A stretch of 64,000 bases of DNA, from positions 372,001-436,000 of the forward strand of contig WGNF01000003.1 in NCBI GenBank assembly GCA_016124615.1. Reading direction: 5' to 3'. The notes beneath the pieces are model-generated. The model saw nothing but the letters and a program-made list of their open reading frames with translations. It was not told the DNA's origin and made no database searches. Shown one piece after another: positions 37,258 to 47,409 of this stretch. This DNA is from Paracoccaceae bacterium (GTDB lineage: Bacteria; Pseudomonadota; Alphaproteobacteria; Rhodobacterales; Rhodobacteraceae). A program made the position numbers and the translations under genes. The stretch's first letter is position 1, and every line of letters begins with the position of its first letter.

Positions 37258-37637
37258 ATGCCCAGCCCGTAAAGGATCACGATCCCTGCGAGGGAAAGCC
37301 CGTGGGCAAGGTCGATGCCCCGGAACCGCCGACCGGGCAGCAGGCCGGAGAGCAGGAGCGGCACGAGGATCGGCAGCATCCCGGCGAGTTGCCCGTAGCT
37401 GGCCACCGCCCCTGCCATCTCGTCGGCCCACCACGCGCCCGGTGCGCCCAGCGTCAGGCCGAACAGCGGTGTGGCAAGGTCAAGCGCCGCCGCAAGCAGC
37501 GCAACGCCGGCCAGCGCACGCGACGCGCCCCGCGCGAGAACCAGGCGCAGGGCCGCCAGCAGGGCGGCGAAGATCGGGTAGCCGACCACCAGCGCAAGCG
37601 CCCAGAGGGTCAGGCCCGTCAGGCCGATATCGCTCAT
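37254..37637 (-). CDS. small membrane protein between mlaF and the PqiA-like gene
   Basis: A 127-residue protein with three or four hydrophobic helices (LWALALVVGYPIFAALLAALRLVLA, ALAGVALLAAALDLATPLFGLTL, GMLPILVPLLLSGLLPG, HGLSLAGIVILYGLGI). Its central half loosely repeats the look of the PqiA-like neighbour but without a clear motif. It overlaps that gene by 4 nt and lies 20 nt after mlaF, so all are probably one operon. Function unknown. Confidence 0.75.
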   Translation of the reverse strand: MSDIGLTGLTLWALALVVGYPIFAALLAALRLVLARGASRALAGVALLAAALDLATPLFGLTLGAPGAWWADEMAGAVASYGQLAGMLPILVPLLLSGLLPGRRFRGIDLAHGLSLAGIVILYGLGI

Positions 37638-37657
37638 CTCCGGCGCCTCCTGAAAGG

Positions 37658-38404
37658 TCAGCGCACCGATTCGATCGGCCCGGTGGCGCGGCCGTGGATG
37701 AACTGGTCGAGGTAGGGATCGCCCGAGCCGTCCATCCCGGCGACCGGGCCGGTCCAGCGGATCAGGCCGCCATGCAGCATCGCCACCCGGTCGGCGATGG
37801 CGCGCACGCTGGTCATGTCATGCGTGATGGTCATCGCGGTCACGCCCATTTCCACCACGATTTCGCGGATCAGGTCGTTGATGACGCCCGACATGATCGG
37901 GTCGAGGCCGGTGGTGGGTTCATCGAAGAAGATGATCTGGGGCGCTGCGGCGATGGCGCGGGCGAGGCCGACGCGCTTCTGCATGCCGCCCGACAGCTCG
38001 GCTGGAAAAAGATCGGCGACCTCGGGTTTCAGGCCGACACGGCGCAGCTTCTCGATGGCGATTTCGCGCGCCTGCGCCTTGGGCAGTTTCTGCGCCCCGC
38101 GCAGCAGGCGAAAGGCGACGTTCTGCCAGACGCTGAGGCTGTCGAACAGCGCGCCGCCCTGGAAGAGCATGCCGAAGCGGGCCAGGAAGGCATCGCGGTC
38201 GGTCTTGGTCACATCCTCGCCGTCGATGCTGATGCTGCCGCTGTCGGGGCGGACGAGGCCGAGGATGCATTTCAGCAGCACCGATTTGCCGGTGCCGGAG
38301 CCGCCGATGATCACCATGCTTTCCGCCGTCGGGATGGTGAGGTTCACCCCTTGCAGAACCCGGTTGGCGCCGAACGCCTTGTGCACATCGGTGAGCGTGA
38401 TCAT
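37658..38404 (-). CDS. mlaF: ABC transporter ATP-binding protein, MlaF-like
   Basis: ATPase of a phospholipid/MCE-type ABC transporter that acts in outer-membrane lipid asymmetry. Of 248 residues: Walker A GGSGTGKSV (34-42), signature LSGGMQKRVGLARA, Walker B IIFFDEPTTGLDP, and the MTITHDMTSVRAIADRVAML switch block. The GMQKR variant is characteristic of MlaF rather than general importers. Start overlaps the mlaE stop by 4 nt. No MlaD/MCE gene is seen in this cluster. Confidence 0.93.
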   Translation of the reverse strand: MITLTDVHKAFGANRVLQGVNLTIPTAESMVIIGGSGTGKSVLLKCILGLVRPDSGSISIDGEDVTKTDRDAFLARFGMLFQGGALFDSLSVWQNVAFRLLRGAQKLPKAQAREIAIEKLRRVGLKPEVADLFPAELSGGMQKRVGLARAIAAAPQIIFFDEPTTGLDPIMSGVINDLIREIVVEMGVTAMTITHDMTSVRAIADRVAMLHGGLIRWTGPVAGMDGSGDPYLDQFIHGRATGPIESVR

Positions 38405-39183
38405 GAGGTAAAGAACAATTCGGTCAGCAGGTAGTTGGAGGCGAGGATCAGCACCGAAGCCGCGACCACGGCGGCCTTGGTCGCGCGGCCGACGCCCTGC
38501 GCGCCGCGGTCGGAGTTCATGCCGTAGTAGCAGCCCATCAGCGCCACCAGAAAGCCGAAGACCGCGCCCTTGATCATGCCCGAGCCGACATCCCAGGTTT
38601 GCAGGAAATCGGCGGTGTTCTTCAGATACGCGGCCTCGTTGAAGCCCAGCCGGTTCACGCCGACGACGAAGCCGCCCATGATGCCGATGGCGTCGCCGAT
38701 GCCGACCAGCACCGGTACTGCCAGCGTCGCCGCCAGCACGCGCGGCAGGGTCAGGTATTTCATCGGGTTGGTCGACAGCGTCACGAGGGCGTCGATCTGC
38801 TCGGTCACCTTCATGGTGCCGATCTCGGCGGCGATGGAACTGGCGACCCGCGCCGCCACCATCAGGCCCCCGAGCACCGGCCCAAGCTCACGCGCCATGC
38901 CGATGGCGACGATCGAGGGCACCACGGATTCGGCGTTGAAGCGGGCGCCGCCGGAATAGATCTGCAAGGCCAGCGCGCCGCCGGTGAAGAAGGCGGTCAT
39001 GCCGACCACCGGCAGGCTGAAATAGCCGATCTGGATCAGCTGCATGGCGAATTCGCGCCAGTAGAACGGCGGGCGAAAGAGGTGGCTGACGGTCGCCAGC
39101 GCAAAGAGGGCGGCGCGGCCGATGGCGGCCAGCGCGGCAAGGGTGACGCGCCCGGTGGCGGCAAAGGGGGCCGTCAGGATCAC
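38401..39183 (-). CDS. mlaE: ABC transporter permease, MlaE-like
   Basis: Permease of the MlaFE pair, 260 residues with about six helices. Family markers are [69 protein letters not shown] (the MlaE coupling loop) and [13 protein letters not shown]. The start codon is GTG (39181-39183), overlapping the alr stop. Lipids rather than small solutes are the expected substrate by family. Confidence 0.93.
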   Translation of the reverse strand: MILTAPFAATGRVTLAALAAIGRAALFALATVSHLFRPPFYWREFAMQLIQIGYFSLPVVGMTAFFTGGALALQIYSGGARFNAESVVPSIVAIGMARELGPVLGGLMVAARVASSIAAEIGTMKVTEQIDALVTLSTNPMKYLTLPRVLAATLAVPVLVGIGDAIGIMGGFVVGVNRLGFNEAAYLKNTADFLQTWDVGSGMIKGAVFGFLVALMGCYYGMNSDRGAQGVGRATKAAVVAASVLILASNYLLTELFFTS

Positions 39184-40229
39184 GCCGCGCCCCCGGTGTA
39201 GCGGCGGGCATAGCGCGCACCGAGGCCGGTGAGAATCTCATACCCGATCGTACCCGCCTGTTCGGCCAGCGCATCGACGCCCTGATCGGGGCCGATCAGG
39301 TCCAGCGATTTGGGAGGCGCGGCAAGGTGGCTGACATCGACGGTGATCAGGTCCATCGAGACGCGGCCGATCAGCGGGCAGGGCACGTCATCGGCCCAGA
39401 GCACGGCGCGGCCCGACAGGCTGCGCAACAGGCCATCGGCATAGCCGCCGGAAACGGTGGCAATCATCGCGGGCGCCTCGGCCGCCCAGGCGCAGCCGTA
39501 GCCGACGGTTTCGCCCGGCTCCAGCATCCGGGTCTGGATCACCGGCAGCGTCAGGCGCAGGGCAGGCTGCGCCTCGGCGAAGGGCAGGCCGCCGTAAAGG
39601 CCGATGCCGGGGCGGGTCAAATCAAAGTGATAGGCCGACCCCAGCAGGATGCCCCCGGTCGCCGCCAGCGAGCGCGGCACGCCGGTGCCATCGGTCAGCG
39701 CGTGGAAGGTCGCCAGTTGTTCGGCATTCATCGGGTGGTCGGGCTCGTCGGCGCAGGCGAGGTGGCTCATCAGCAACTCGGGCCCGGCCTCCAGCGCGAT
39801 GGCGGCGACGGCGGCCCATTCGTCGGGCTCCATCCCCAGCCGGTTCATGCCGGTGTCCAGCTGGATGCCGAACGGGCGCCCCGGCAGCGCCTCCAGATGT
39901 CGGGTCATCTGGTCGAGCGAATTCAGCATCGGCGTCAGGTCGAGATCGCCGATCATGTCGGTATCGCCCGCCATATGCCCCGAAAGCACACAGATTTGCG
40001 GGCCGGGCCCCAGCGCCTCGCGCAGGGCGGCACCTTCCTCGGCGACGGCGACAAAGAAGCGGCGGGCTCCGGCGCGGGCCAGCGCGCGCGCCACCCGGGC
40101 GACGCCGAGGCCATAGGCATCGGCCTTGACGACGGCGGCGGTCTGGGTGCCGTGGTCGCTGAGCCGGTCGAGCGCGCGCCAGTTGGCGGCGATCGCGTCA
40201 AGGTCGATGGTAAGGGTGGCGGTGCTCAT
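39180..40229 (-). CDS. alr: alanine racemase
   Basis: Makes D-alanine for peptidoglycan. In the 349-residue protein the PLP lysine is K35 in [12 protein letters not shown]; the second catalytic region around the Tyr is [14 protein letters not shown], and [11 protein letters not shown] carries the substrate-binding Met/Asp block. Length is normal. It heads the minus-strand run alr-mlaE-mlaF and shares an intergenic region of 181 nt with the divergent YfgM-like gene. Confidence 0.95.
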   Translation of the reverse strand: MSTATLTIDLDAIAANWRALDRLSDHGTQTAAVVKADAYGLGVARVARALARAGARRFFVAVAEEGAALREALGPGPQICVLSGHMAGDTDMIGDLDLTPMLNSLDQMTRHLEALPGRPFGIQLDTGMNRLGMEPDEWAAVAAIALEAGPELLMSHLACADEPDHPMNAEQLATFHALTDGTGVPRSLAATGGILLGSAYHFDLTRPGIGLYGGLPFAEAQPALRLTLPVIQTRMLEPGETVGYGCAWAAEAPAMIATVSGGYADGLLRSLSGRAVLWADDVPCPLIGRVSMDLITVDVSHLAAPPKSLDLIGPDQGVDALAEQAGTIGYEILTGLGARYARRYTGGAA

Positions 40230-40288
40230 CTGATCCCGTCCGGTCGCGGCTTTGCGCTGGTTTTGACAGGCGCGGGGGCGAGGTCAAG

Positions 40289-40302
40289 CGGAAACGCTTC
40301 CG
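40289..40302. promoter_or_regulatory. near-palindromic operator-like sequence between alr and the YfgM-like gene
   Basis: CGGAAACGCTTCCG is a 14-bp dyad with one mismatched pair around a central CG, the style of LacI-family operators. It lies 60 nt from the alr start and 109 nt from the YfgM-like start. No cognate regulator is present nearby, and no convincing hexamers flank it. Confidence 0.3.
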
Positions 40303-40410
40303 GGCCGGGGGCGGGCCGCAGGGCTTGGCAAGGCTCCGCGCTTGCGTGTAAGACGGGCCCGGATCGCAAAGGGGCCCGGATCGCCGAGCCACGGGGCAGG
40401 AGTGACGCGG

Positions 40411-41064
40411 ATGAGCCACCCGGACAGTTTCATCGATGAGGTGACCGAAGAGGTCCGCCGCGACAAGCTGTTCGCGTTCTTCCGCAAATACGGCTGGATT
40501 CCGCTGCTGGTGGTGATCCTGATCGTCGGCGGCGCGGCCTGGCGCGAATATACCAAGGCGCAGAATGCCGCCGCGGCGCAGGCGTTCGGCGATGCGGTGC
40601 AATCCGCGCTGTCGCAGAACGATCCGGTCGCCCGCAGTCAGGCGCTGCAGGCGCTGCACGCCGAGGGCAACCGCGCCGCGATCCTCGATTTCCTGACCGC
40701 CGGGGCCGCCGTCGAGGCGGGCGACACCAAGACCGCAACCAGCGCGCTGGATGCGGTGGCGGCCGATGCCAGCCTGCCGCAAAGCTACCGCGACCTTGCC
40801 GCGCTGAAGCGGGTGGTGGTGGCGGGCGACACGATGGCCGCCGATGCGCGCACCGCGGCGCTGAAACCGCTGGCCGAGGCCGGGCGGCCCTATCGCCCGC
40901 TGGCGATGGAACAACTGGCGCTGATCGCCGTCGAGGCGGGCGACAAAACCGGGGCGATCACCCAGTTCAAGGCGATCTTGCAAGAGCCGGGCGTCACGCC
41001 GGGCTTGCGTCGGCGCGCGACTGCGATGATTGTCGCCTTGGGTGGCGATCCTGCGGCGAACTGA
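40411..41064 (+). CDS. yfgM: YfgM-like membrane-anchored TPR-type protein
   Basis: A 217-residue protein with an N-terminal cytoplasmic segment (FIDEVTEEVRRDKLFAFFRKYG), one transmembrane helix (WIPLLVVILIVGGAAW) and a periplasmic helical part of TPR-like pairs (Ala-rich, ending QFKAILQEPGVTPGLRRRA). The RRDKLFxFFRKYGW opening matches the YfgM/DUF2133 group, which works with the periplasmic chaperone network and the Sec translocon in E. coli. GGGCAGGAG precedes ATG 40411. Immediately upstream of bamB and der, as in E. coli. Confidence 0.88.
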   Translation: MSHPDSFIDEVTEEVRRDKLFAFFRKYGWIPLLVVILIVGGAAWREYTKAQNAAAAQAFGDAVQSALSQNDPVARSQALQALHAEGNRAAILDFLTAGAAVEAGDTKTATSALDAVAADASLPQSYRDLAALKRVVVAGDTMAADARTAALKPLAEAGRPYRPLAMEQLALIAVEAGDKTGAITQFKAILQEPGVTPGLRRRATAMIVALGGDPAAN

Positions 41065-41117
41065 CCGGCCGGACTTGGTCTGCACGCCAGAGTGAATTGT
41101 AAGGAGGGGCTGGGACC

Positions 41118-42467
41118 GTGAGACGGATCGGGGTGCTGGGAGCAATCGCCTGTCTGGGCGCCGTCGCGGCCTGTGCGCCGAAACCGCTGATCCTCAAGGG
41201 GCCGCGCTTCGATCTGCGCACGCCGTTGAATCAGGTGATGGCGGCGGCGGCCACGCCGGACGCGGCCTCGCCCAATGACACGCCCGCCAACCGGACCGTG
41301 CCGATCCGGCTGCCCGCGCCGGTGGCCAATGCCGACTGGACCGAACGCATGGGCGGCGCGCAGCACCACATGACGCAGCCGGCGCTTGGCGCCACGCTGT
41401 CCGCCGTCTGGGAGGCGCCGATCGGCCAGGGCGATGACAAGCGCCACGCGATCACCGCCGATCCGGTGGTGGCGGGCGGCCGCATCTTCACGCTCGACAG
41501 CCGCGCGAAGGTCACCGCGACCTCGACCGCCGGGGCCACGCTGTGGTCGGTGGACCTGACGCCCGCGACCGATCACAGCGATGACGCCTCGGGCGGCGGG
41601 CTGGCGTTCGGCGACGGCAAGCTGTTCGTGGCCTCGGGCTTTGGCGAACTGGTGGCGATCGACCCCGGCACCGGCGCGGTGATCTGGCGCCAGCATTTCC
41701 ACGCCCCGGTCACCGGCACGCCCACCGTCGAGGGCGGTGTGGTCTATGTGGTGGCGCGCAATTCCAGCGCCTGGGCGATCGACGCCAAGGATGGCAAGAT
41801 CCGCTGGCAGCTTGACGGCAGCACCTCGGCCGCCGGGGTGACCGGCGGCGCGGGCCCGGCGCTTAGCGCGCGCTTCGCGCTTTTGCCGTTCCCCTCGGGG
41901 CAACTGGTCGGCGCGCTGAAGCCCGGCGGCTCGCAGGTCTGGTCGACCACGGTGGCGGGCGAACGGCTGGGGCAGGGCTATGCCTCGATGAACGACATCA
42001 CCGGCGATCCGGTGGTGGTCGGCGATACCGTCTATGTCGGCAACGCGTCCGGCAAGGTGATGGCGCTGTCGCTGAACACCGGCGACAAGATCTGGTCGTC
42101 CGATCGCGGCGTGGTCAGCCCGGTCTGGCCCGAAGGCGGATCGGTGTTCCTGGTCTCGGATCAGGCCAAGCTGGTGCGGCTGGATGCGGCGAGCGGCGAT
42201 CCAATCTGGGAAGTGCCGCTGCCCTATTACGTGCCAGTGAAAAAGGCCAAGAACCGCCGCGACATCTTTGCCCATTACGGGCCGGTCATGGCGGGTAACC
42301 ACCTGATCGTGACCTCCAGCGACGGGCAGGCGCGGATGTTCGATCCGGCCTCGGGGGCGCAGACCGGCGCCGTGCAGTTGGGCGCCGGGGCGGCGACCGA
42401 TCCGGTGGTGGCGGGGCGCACGCTTTACGTGGTGACGCGCGATGGCAAACTTCGCGCTTTCCGCTAG
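41118..42467 (+). CDS. bamB: outer-membrane assembly lipoprotein BamB
   Basis: A 449-residue lipoprotein of the BAM complex. The signal ends VAACAPKPL (lipid Cys 20), then an extended linker and a PQQ-like beta-propeller with repeated GxLFxxDxxxGxxxWxxx-type blades (KVTATSTAGATLWSVDL, ELVAIDPGTGAVIWRQ, KVMALSLNTGDKIWSSD, KLVRLDAASGDPIWEV). GTG 41118 has a strong AAGGAGGG site. In the order yfgM-bamB-der, with 48 nt before der. Confidence 0.93.
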   Translation: MRRIGVLGAIACLGAVAACAPKPLILKGPRFDLRTPLNQVMAAAATPDAASPNDTPANRTVPIRLPAPVANADWTERMGGAQHHMTQPALGATLSAVWEAPIGQGDDKRHAITADPVVAGGRIFTLDSRAKVTATSTAGATLWSVDLTPATDHSDDASGGGLAFGDGKLFVASGFGELVAIDPGTGAVIWRQHFHAPVTGTPTVEGGVVYVVARNSSAWAIDAKDGKIRWQLDGSTSAAGVTGGAGPALSARFALLPFPSGQLVGALKPGGSQVWSTTVAGERLGQGYASMNDITGDPVVVGDTVYVGNASGKVMALSLNTGDKIWSSDRGVVSPVWPEGGSVFLVSDQAKLVRLDAASGDPIWEVPLPYYVPVKKAKNRRDIFAHYGPVMAGNHLIVTSSDGQARMFDPASGAQTGAVQLGAGAATDPVVAGRTLYVVTRDGKLRAFR

Positions 42468-42515
42468 GCGCGTAACGGTGTAACGGGTCGGTTTCGCCGA
42501 TCCGGAGCCCTGCCC

Positions 42516-43988
42516 ATGTCTTTCACCCTCGCCATCGTCGGGCGCCCCAACGTGGGCAAGTCGACGCTGTTCAACCGTCTGGTCGGCCGCAAGCTGGCGC
42601 TGGTCGACGACCAGCCCGGCGTGACGCGCGATCTGCGTGAAGGCGCGGGCAAGCTGGCCGACCTGCGCTTTACCGTGATCGACACCGCGGGGCTGGAAGA
42701 CGCCACCGACGACAGCCTGCAAGGCCGGATGCGGCGGCTGACCGAACGCGCGGTGGGGCTGGCTGATGTGTGCCTGTTCCTGATCGACGGGCGTCAGGGT
42801 GTCACCGCGACCGATCAGGTCTTTGCCGAGATCCTGCGCAAGAAGAACGCGCACGTCATCCTTGGCGTCAACAAGGCCGAGGGCAAGGCGGGCGAATCCG
42901 GGTTCCTCGAAGCCTACGCCCTCGGTCTAGGCGAGCCGCTGCGGTTGTCGGCCGAGCACGGCGAGGGCATGGACGATCTTTACCGCGTGCTGCAACCGCT
43001 GGCGGATGCCTTCGCTGAACGCGCAAGGCTGGACCCCGACGAGGCGCCCGAGGTCGATGTCGACGTGCCCGAGGGCGATGACGAAGGCGCGGTGCCGGTG
43101 CCGACCAAGGGGCGGCCGCTGCAAATCGCGGTGATCGGGCGGCCGAACGCCGGCAAATCGACGCTGATCAACCGCATCATCGGCGAAGACCGGCTGCTGA
43201 CCGGCCCCGAGGCCGGGATCACCCGCGACGCGATCTCGGTCGCGTCGGACTGGATGGGCACGCCGGTGCGGATCTTCGACACGGCGGGCATGCGCAAACG
43301 CGCCAAGATCTCGGAAAAGCTGGAGAAGATGTCGGTCTCCGATGGCATCCGCGCGGTGCGCTTCGCCGAGGTCGTGGTGGTGCTGCTCGACGTCGAGATT
43401 CCGTTCGAGACGCAAGACCTGCGGCTGGCCGATTTCGCCGAAACCGAGGGCCGCGCGGTGGTGATCGCGGTGAACAAGTGGGATCTGGAAGACGAGAAGC
43501 AGGGCAAGCTGGTCGAGCTGAAAGAGATGTTCGACCGCCTGCTGCCGCAACTGCGCGGCGCGCCGCTGATTACCGTCTCGGCGCTGACCGGGCGCGGGCT
43601 GGACCGGCTGCACGACGCGATCCTGCAGGCGCATGCGGTCTGGAACCGCCGTATCGGCACCTCGAAGCTGAACCAGTGGCTGAACCTGATGACCGAGGCG
43701 CATCCGCCGCCGGCCCCCGGCGGGCGCCGCATCCGGCTGCGCTATGCGACGCAGGTGAAGACCCGGCCGCCAGGCTTCATCCTGATGTGCTCGCACCCCG
43801 AGGACATGCCCGACAGCTACCGCCGCTATCTGGTGAACGGGCTCAGGACCGATTTCGACATGCCGGGCACACCGATCCGGCTGACCTTCCGCAGCCAGGG
43901 CGACAAGAACCCGTTCCGCGTGCGCAAGTTCCACACGCCGTCGCGGCTGCGCAAGCACACCGAGCGGTCTGATCCGAAACCGGATTAA
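42516..43988 (+). CDS. der: ribosome biogenesis GTPase Der (EngA)
   Basis: Double-GTPase needed for 50S assembly, 490 residues. G domain 1 has [17 protein letters not shown] and NKAEGK (NKxD altered to NKAE); G domain 2 has [21 protein letters not shown] and NKWD. The linker between domains is acidic ([13 protein letters not shown]). A C-terminal KH-like domain ([40 protein letters not shown]) ends the protein. Its TAA overlaps the convergent TetR gene by 4 nt. Confidence 0.97.
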   Translation: MSFTLAIVGRPNVGKSTLFNRLVGRKLALVDDQPGVTRDLREGAGKLADLRFTVIDTAGLEDATDDSLQGRMRRLTERAVGLADVCLFLIDGRQGVTATDQVFAEILRKKNAHVILGVNKAEGKAGESGFLEAYALGLGEPLRLSAEHGEGMDDLYRVLQPLADAFAERARLDPDEAPEVDVDVPEGDDEGAVPVPTKGRPLQIAVIGRPNAGKSTLINRIIGEDRLLTGPEAGITRDAISVASDWMGTPVRIFDTAGMRKRAKISEKLEKMSVSDGIRAVRFAEVVVVLLDVEIPFETQDLRLADFAETEGRAVVIAVNKWDLEDEKQGKLVELKEMFDRLLPQLRGAPLITVSALTGRGLDRLHDAILQAHAVWNRRIGTSKLNQWLNLMTEAHPPPAPGGRRIRLRYATQVKTRPPGFILMCSHPEDMPDSYRRYLVNGLRTDFDMPGTPIRLTFRSQGDKNPFRVRKFHTPSRLRKHTERSDPKPD

Positions 43989-44602
43989 CTGTCGGGCGGC
44001 AACAGCCCGAGGCCGCGCAGGTAGATGCCGATGCCGGCCTCCAGCAGTTCCTCGGGCGGGAAGGGCGAGCGCAGGCCGGGGCCGCCGCGCGCGAACAGCT
44101 CGACCACGCCGTGGCTCATTGCCCAGATATGCGCCGAGAACATCGAGGGCGGTGGCCGCTTTTCCGGCGGGATGTGTTCGGAAAGCTTCGCCGCCGCCTG
44201 TTCCAGCACGCCACGGGCGCGCATCGCGGCGGCCGCCAGCGCCGGGTTGGAATTGAGCGCGACGCCGCTTTCGAACATCGCCATGTAATGGCCCGGATAG
44301 CGCCGCGCGAAGGCCAGATAGGCGCGACCGGTAGCCTCGAATGCCGCCAGCGCCGTGGGCTTGCCGTCGTTGTAGGCGTATTCCATCAGGCTGGCGAAGA
44401 TCTCGTAGCCCTGCCGCGCTGCCTCGGCGATCAGGTCTTCGCGACCGGCGAAATGGCGGTAGACGGCGGCGGGGGTCACGCCTGCGGCCTTGGCCGCCTC
44501 GGACAGGGTGAAGCCTTGCGGGCCCTTTTCGGTGATCAGGGTCAGCGTCGCATCGACCAGCGCCTGGCGCAGGTTGCCGTGATGGTATCCGGCCTTAGCC
44601 AT
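43985..44602 (-). CDS. TetR-family transcriptional regulator
   Basis: A 205-residue repressor-type regulator. The N-terminal helix-turn-helix is [29 protein letters not shown] (about 30-58), preceded by [18 protein letters not shown]. The C-terminal domain ([23 protein letters not shown]) resembles the TetR C-terminal ligand-binding form WHG-type. ATG 44602 overlaps the ppk2 stop by 8 nt, so it is translated with ppk2 and may regulate it. Ligand unknown. Confidence 0.9.
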   Translation of the reverse strand: MAKAGYHHGNLRQALVDATLTLITEKGPQGFTLSEAAKAAGVTPAAVYRHFAGREDLIAEAARQGYEIFASLMEYAYNDGKPTALAAFEATGRAYLAFARRYPGHYMAMFESGVALNSNPALAAAAMRARGVLEQAAAKLSEHIPPEKRPPPSMFSAHIWAMSHGVVELFARGGPGLRSPFPPEELLEAGIGIYLRGLGLLPPDS

Positions 44603-45485
44603 GCAAGAGGTCCGGGCCTCCGCAGATGGCGGGGTCGGGTTCGCCGATCGCCAGCGTATCCTTGCCGTGGTAATCCACCCGGCGCAGGATGGTTTGCGCC
44701 ACCGCAATGCGGGCGCGCATCTTGTCATCCGACAGCACCACCGACCAGGGCGCGGCCGGGCGGTGCGAGCGGGCCAGCGTGTCGTTGATGGCGGCGGTGT
44801 AGTCGTCCCATTTCTTCAGCCCGTCGACGTCGATCTGGCTGAGCTTCCATTGCTTCACCGGGTCGTTTTCGCGGTCGAGGAAACGCTGCAACTGTTCGGC
44901 ACGATCGACCGACAGCCAGAACTTGATCAGCACCAGACCCTCTTCGACCAGCATCGCCTCGAAGCTGGGCAACTGGCTGAAGAAATGTTCGCGCTGGTGT
45001 TCGGTGCAGAAGCCAAACACCTTCTCGACCACGCCGCGGTTGTACCAGCTGCGGTCGAACAGGGTCATTTCCCCGGCCGAGGGCAGCTGTTCGACATAGC
45101 GCTGGAAATACCACTCGCCGGTCTCGCGCTCGGTCGGTTTCGGCAGCGCGATGACGGCGCAGGTGCGCGGGTTCAGGTCTTCGGTGATCGCCTTGATGGT
45201 GCCGCCCTTGCCGGCGGCGTCGCGGCCCTCGAACAGCACCACGATCCGGGTGCCGTTGCCGCGGATATGGGCTTCGAGCTTGGCCAGTTCGACCCGCAAC
45301 ACCGCCATCTGGCTGGCGTAGTCCTTCTTGTTGATCGCTTCCGCATAGGGATAGGAGGCCGAGGGGATGAACCCCGCGCCGCCCTTCTCGACCGCCTTGC
45401 GGATCGGGGCGGGGGCCTCTTCCTTGAAGTATCGCGTGATCGCGCCGTTGAAGGGAAGGTCCATGTCGTCGCCTCGCTTTGCCAT
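44595..45485 (-). CDS. ppk2: polyphosphate kinase 2
   Basis: Transfers phosphate between polyphosphate and nucleotides (NDP/NTP or AMP/ADP by class). The 296-residue single-domain protein has Walker [14 protein letters not shown] (86-98), the substrate segment [28 protein letters not shown], Walker [15 protein letters not shown] (143-156), and a lid region [15 protein letters not shown]; these are PPK2 hallmarks. Length suggests a one-domain class I type. Start 45485 or an internal Met at 45464; neither has a strong ribosome site. Partially overlapping with the TetR gene. Confidence 0.95.
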   Translation of the reverse strand: MAKRGDDMDLPFNGAITRYFKEEAPAPIRKAVEKGGAGFIPSASYPYAEAINKKDYASQMAVLRVELAKLEAHIRGNGTRIVVLFEGRDAAGKGGTIKAITEDLNPRTCAVIALPKPTERETGEWYFQRYVEQLPSAGEMTLFDRSWYNRGVVEKVFGFCTEHQREHFFSQLPSFEAMLVEEGLVLIKFWLSVDRAEQLQRFLDRENDPVKQWKLSQIDVDGLKKWDDYTAAINDTLARSHRPAAPWSVVLSDDKMRARIAVAQTILRRVDYHGKDTLAIGEPDPAICGGPDLLHG

Positions 45486-45490
45486 CCGCG

Positions 45491-46462
45491 TCAGTATGGC
45501 GAAAGGCGCGGCTGGCGCAATGCGGCGCGGGCGGCGGCGCGGTGGATTGCGGCGATCACCGCCTCGGGGTGGGTGTGGTGCGGCATGTGGCCCGCACCCT
45601 CCAGCCGGGTCAGGGTGGCGCCGGGGATCTGGCGCGCCAGCGGTTCGGCATGCACCGCCAGCGGCACGATGGTGTCGGCGGTGCCGTGGATGATTTCCAC
45701 CGGCAGCGTCAGGCCGGGGTAGAGCGGCGCCATCGCGCGGACGTGCGGCAGCAGCTCGTTCACCTGCCGCGCGTTTTCACGCATCGTGGCGCGGCGCAGG
45801 CTGAGCGGTGCGCCGACGTAATCGGCATAGCCGGGCGGTGCCGCGTCGGGGGCGAAAATCTCCTCGATCGTCGAGATGACGCGGCGGCGGCTGGCGAAGG
45901 CGGTGACCAGCGGGATCACCGCCTGCTTGCCCAGCCGGGTCGCGGTCAGCCGGTACCAGGCGCCCAGGGCGCCCGGCCAGGGGTTGGAGGCGCCCGAGAC
46001 GATGACGAGGCCCGCGGTATCCTCGGGTGCAGTCAGCGCCCAGCCCAGCGCCACCGCGCCGCCGTAGCTTTGGCCCAGCACCAGCGGCCGGTTGAGGCCA
46101 ATCTGGCGCGCGGCGGCTTGCAGGGCGCGGGCCTGTGCGCGCGGGTCGCTGCCACCCTCGGGCAGCGGGTCGGACCAGCCCAGACCGGGGCGGTCGAAGG
46201 CGGTGACGCGGAAATCCTGCTTGAGCCGGTCGATCAGGCCAAAGGTGAATTCGCGCGTGTTGCCGCTGGCGCCGTGCAGCAGCACCAGATCGGGGCCCGT
46301 CCCCTCGGTATGGGCATGGACCCGCCGCCCGTTCACCCGCAGCAGGCGGCCGGTCGGCGGATAGTCCAGCTCGGCGCGCGCCTCGCGCCGCCGGGCGCGC
46401 CGGCCGGTGGCCGAGGCGACGCTGGCGGTGACGCCAACGATGAGAAGTTCAAGTGCAGCCAA
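45491..46462 (-). CDS. alpha/beta-hydrolase family protein
   Basis: A 323-residue hydrolase with a short N-terminal hydrophobic/basic leader. Catalytic residues are visible: Ser132 in [14 protein letters not shown], Asp in [11 protein letters not shown], and His in [14 protein letters not shown], with the oxyanion region [12 protein letters not shown]. No signal peptide is clear, so it may be cytoplasmic or membrane-tethered by the leader [12 protein letters not shown]. The start codon is TTG (46462), 14 nt inside metA, with GAGGGA upstream. Substrate unknown. Confidence 0.9.
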   Translation of the reverse strand: MAALELLIVGVTASVASATGRRARRREARAELDYPPTGRLLRVNGRRVHAHTEGTGPDLVLLHGASGNTREFTFGLIDRLKQDFRVTAFDRPGLGWSDPLPEGGSDPRAQARALQAAARQIGLNRPLVLGQSYGGAVALGWALTAPEDTAGLVIVSGASNPWPGALGAWYRLTATRLGKQAVIPLVTAFASRRRVISTIEEIFAPDAAPPGYADYVGAPLSLRRATMRENARQVNELLPHVRAMAPLYPGLTLPVEIIHGTADTIVPLAVHAEPLARQIPGATLTRLEGAGHMPHHTHPEAVIAAIHRAAARAALRQPRLSPY

Positions 46463-47369
46463 GGTCCCTCAGATCATATGGCGTTGTCTGGTAGATCTCG
46501 TTGATCCAGTTGCCATAAAGCAGATGTGCGTGGCTGCGCCAGCGGTTCAAGGGCGGCTTGGACGGATCGTCATCGGGATAGTAGTTTGCGGGCACGTTGA
46601 TCGGCGTGTTCGAGGCCACGTCGCGGTCGTATTCCTGCTTCAGCGTGTCGTTGTCATATTCGAAATGGTTGAAGATGTAGAGCGCGCGATGGCCGGGGTC
46701 ATCGACAAGGCAAGGCCCGACCTCGTGCGAGGCGATCAGCGTGGTCAGCCCCGGCGCTGCGTCGATTTCCGCCTGCCGCATTTCCGTCCAGCGGCTGACC
46801 GGCACCAGCACGTCATCGGAAAAGCCGCGCAGATAGGGCGAGGCGGGCTGGGTGACGTGGTGGCGGAAGCAACCGAAGGCCTTGTGGCGCAACAGGTGCT
46901 TGGGCACGCCGTGGAAGTGGTAGATCATCGCCATGCCGCCCCAGCAGACGCCGAAGGTGGAATGCACATGGGTCTGGGTCCAGTTCATAACCTCGACCAG
47001 TTCATCCCAATAGGTCACGTCCTCGAAGGCCAGATGCTCGATCGGCGCGCCGGTGATGATGAGGCCGTCGAAATACTCGCCCTTCACCTCCTGAAAGGTG
47101 CGGTAGAAAGCGTCCATATGCTCGGGCGCGGTGTTCTTCGAGGTATGCTCGGTCATCCGGATCAGCGTCAGCTCGATCTGCAGCGGTGTGGCGCCGATCA
47201 GGCGGGCGAACTGCGTTTCGGTCTGAATCTTCTTCGGCATCAGGTTCAAGAGCGCGATGCGCAGCGGCCGGATGTCCTGCCGGGCGGCGCGCGTTTCCGA
47301 CATGACCATCACGCCCTCGGTGGCGAGGATGTCAAAGGCGGGCAGCGTTTCGGGCAGGGTGATGGGCAT
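46449..47369 (-). CDS. metA: homoserine O-acetyltransferase, MetA type
   Basis: Activates homoserine for methionine synthesis. In the 306-residue protein the acyl-enzyme Cys is C142 ([10 protein letters not shown]), with H235 and E237 (FNHFEYDND). Residue 111 is Glu (APIEHLAF), where E. coli MetA has Gly; in the MetA family Glu111 marks acetyl-CoA instead of succinyl-CoA specificity, so the product is probably O-acetylhomoserine. No SAM-II riboswitch pattern is seen in the 40 nt upstream. It follows a P-loop ATPase gene. Confidence 0.93.
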   Translation of the reverse strand: MPITLPETLPAFDILATEGVMVMSETRAARQDIRPLRIALLNLMPKKIQTETQFARLIGATPLQIELTLIRMTEHTSKNTAPEHMDAFYRTFQEVKGEYFDGLIITGAPIEHLAFEDVTYWDELVEVMNWTQTHVHSTFGVCWGGMAMIYHFHGVPKHLLRHKAFGCFRHHVTQPASPYLRGFSDDVLVPVSRWTEMRQAEIDAAPGLTTLIASHEVGPCLVDDPGHRALYIFNHFEYDNDTLKQEYDRDVASNTPINVPANYYPDDDPSKPPLNRWRSHAHLLYGNWINEIYQTTPYDLRDLGCT

Positions 47370-47409
47370 TGCAGGCTCTCCGGTCGGGCAATCTCAGGTA
47401 GGGCGGGGG

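Noticed and set aside
42462..42515. Possible terminator between bamB and der
   Set aside because: The gap has no GC-rich stem with a U-run; the genes are most likely co-transcribed.
47370..47409. SAM-II riboswitch upstream of metA
   Set aside because: Only 40 nt lie between the upstream ATPase stop and metA; the conserved pseudoknot text of SAM-II was not seen.
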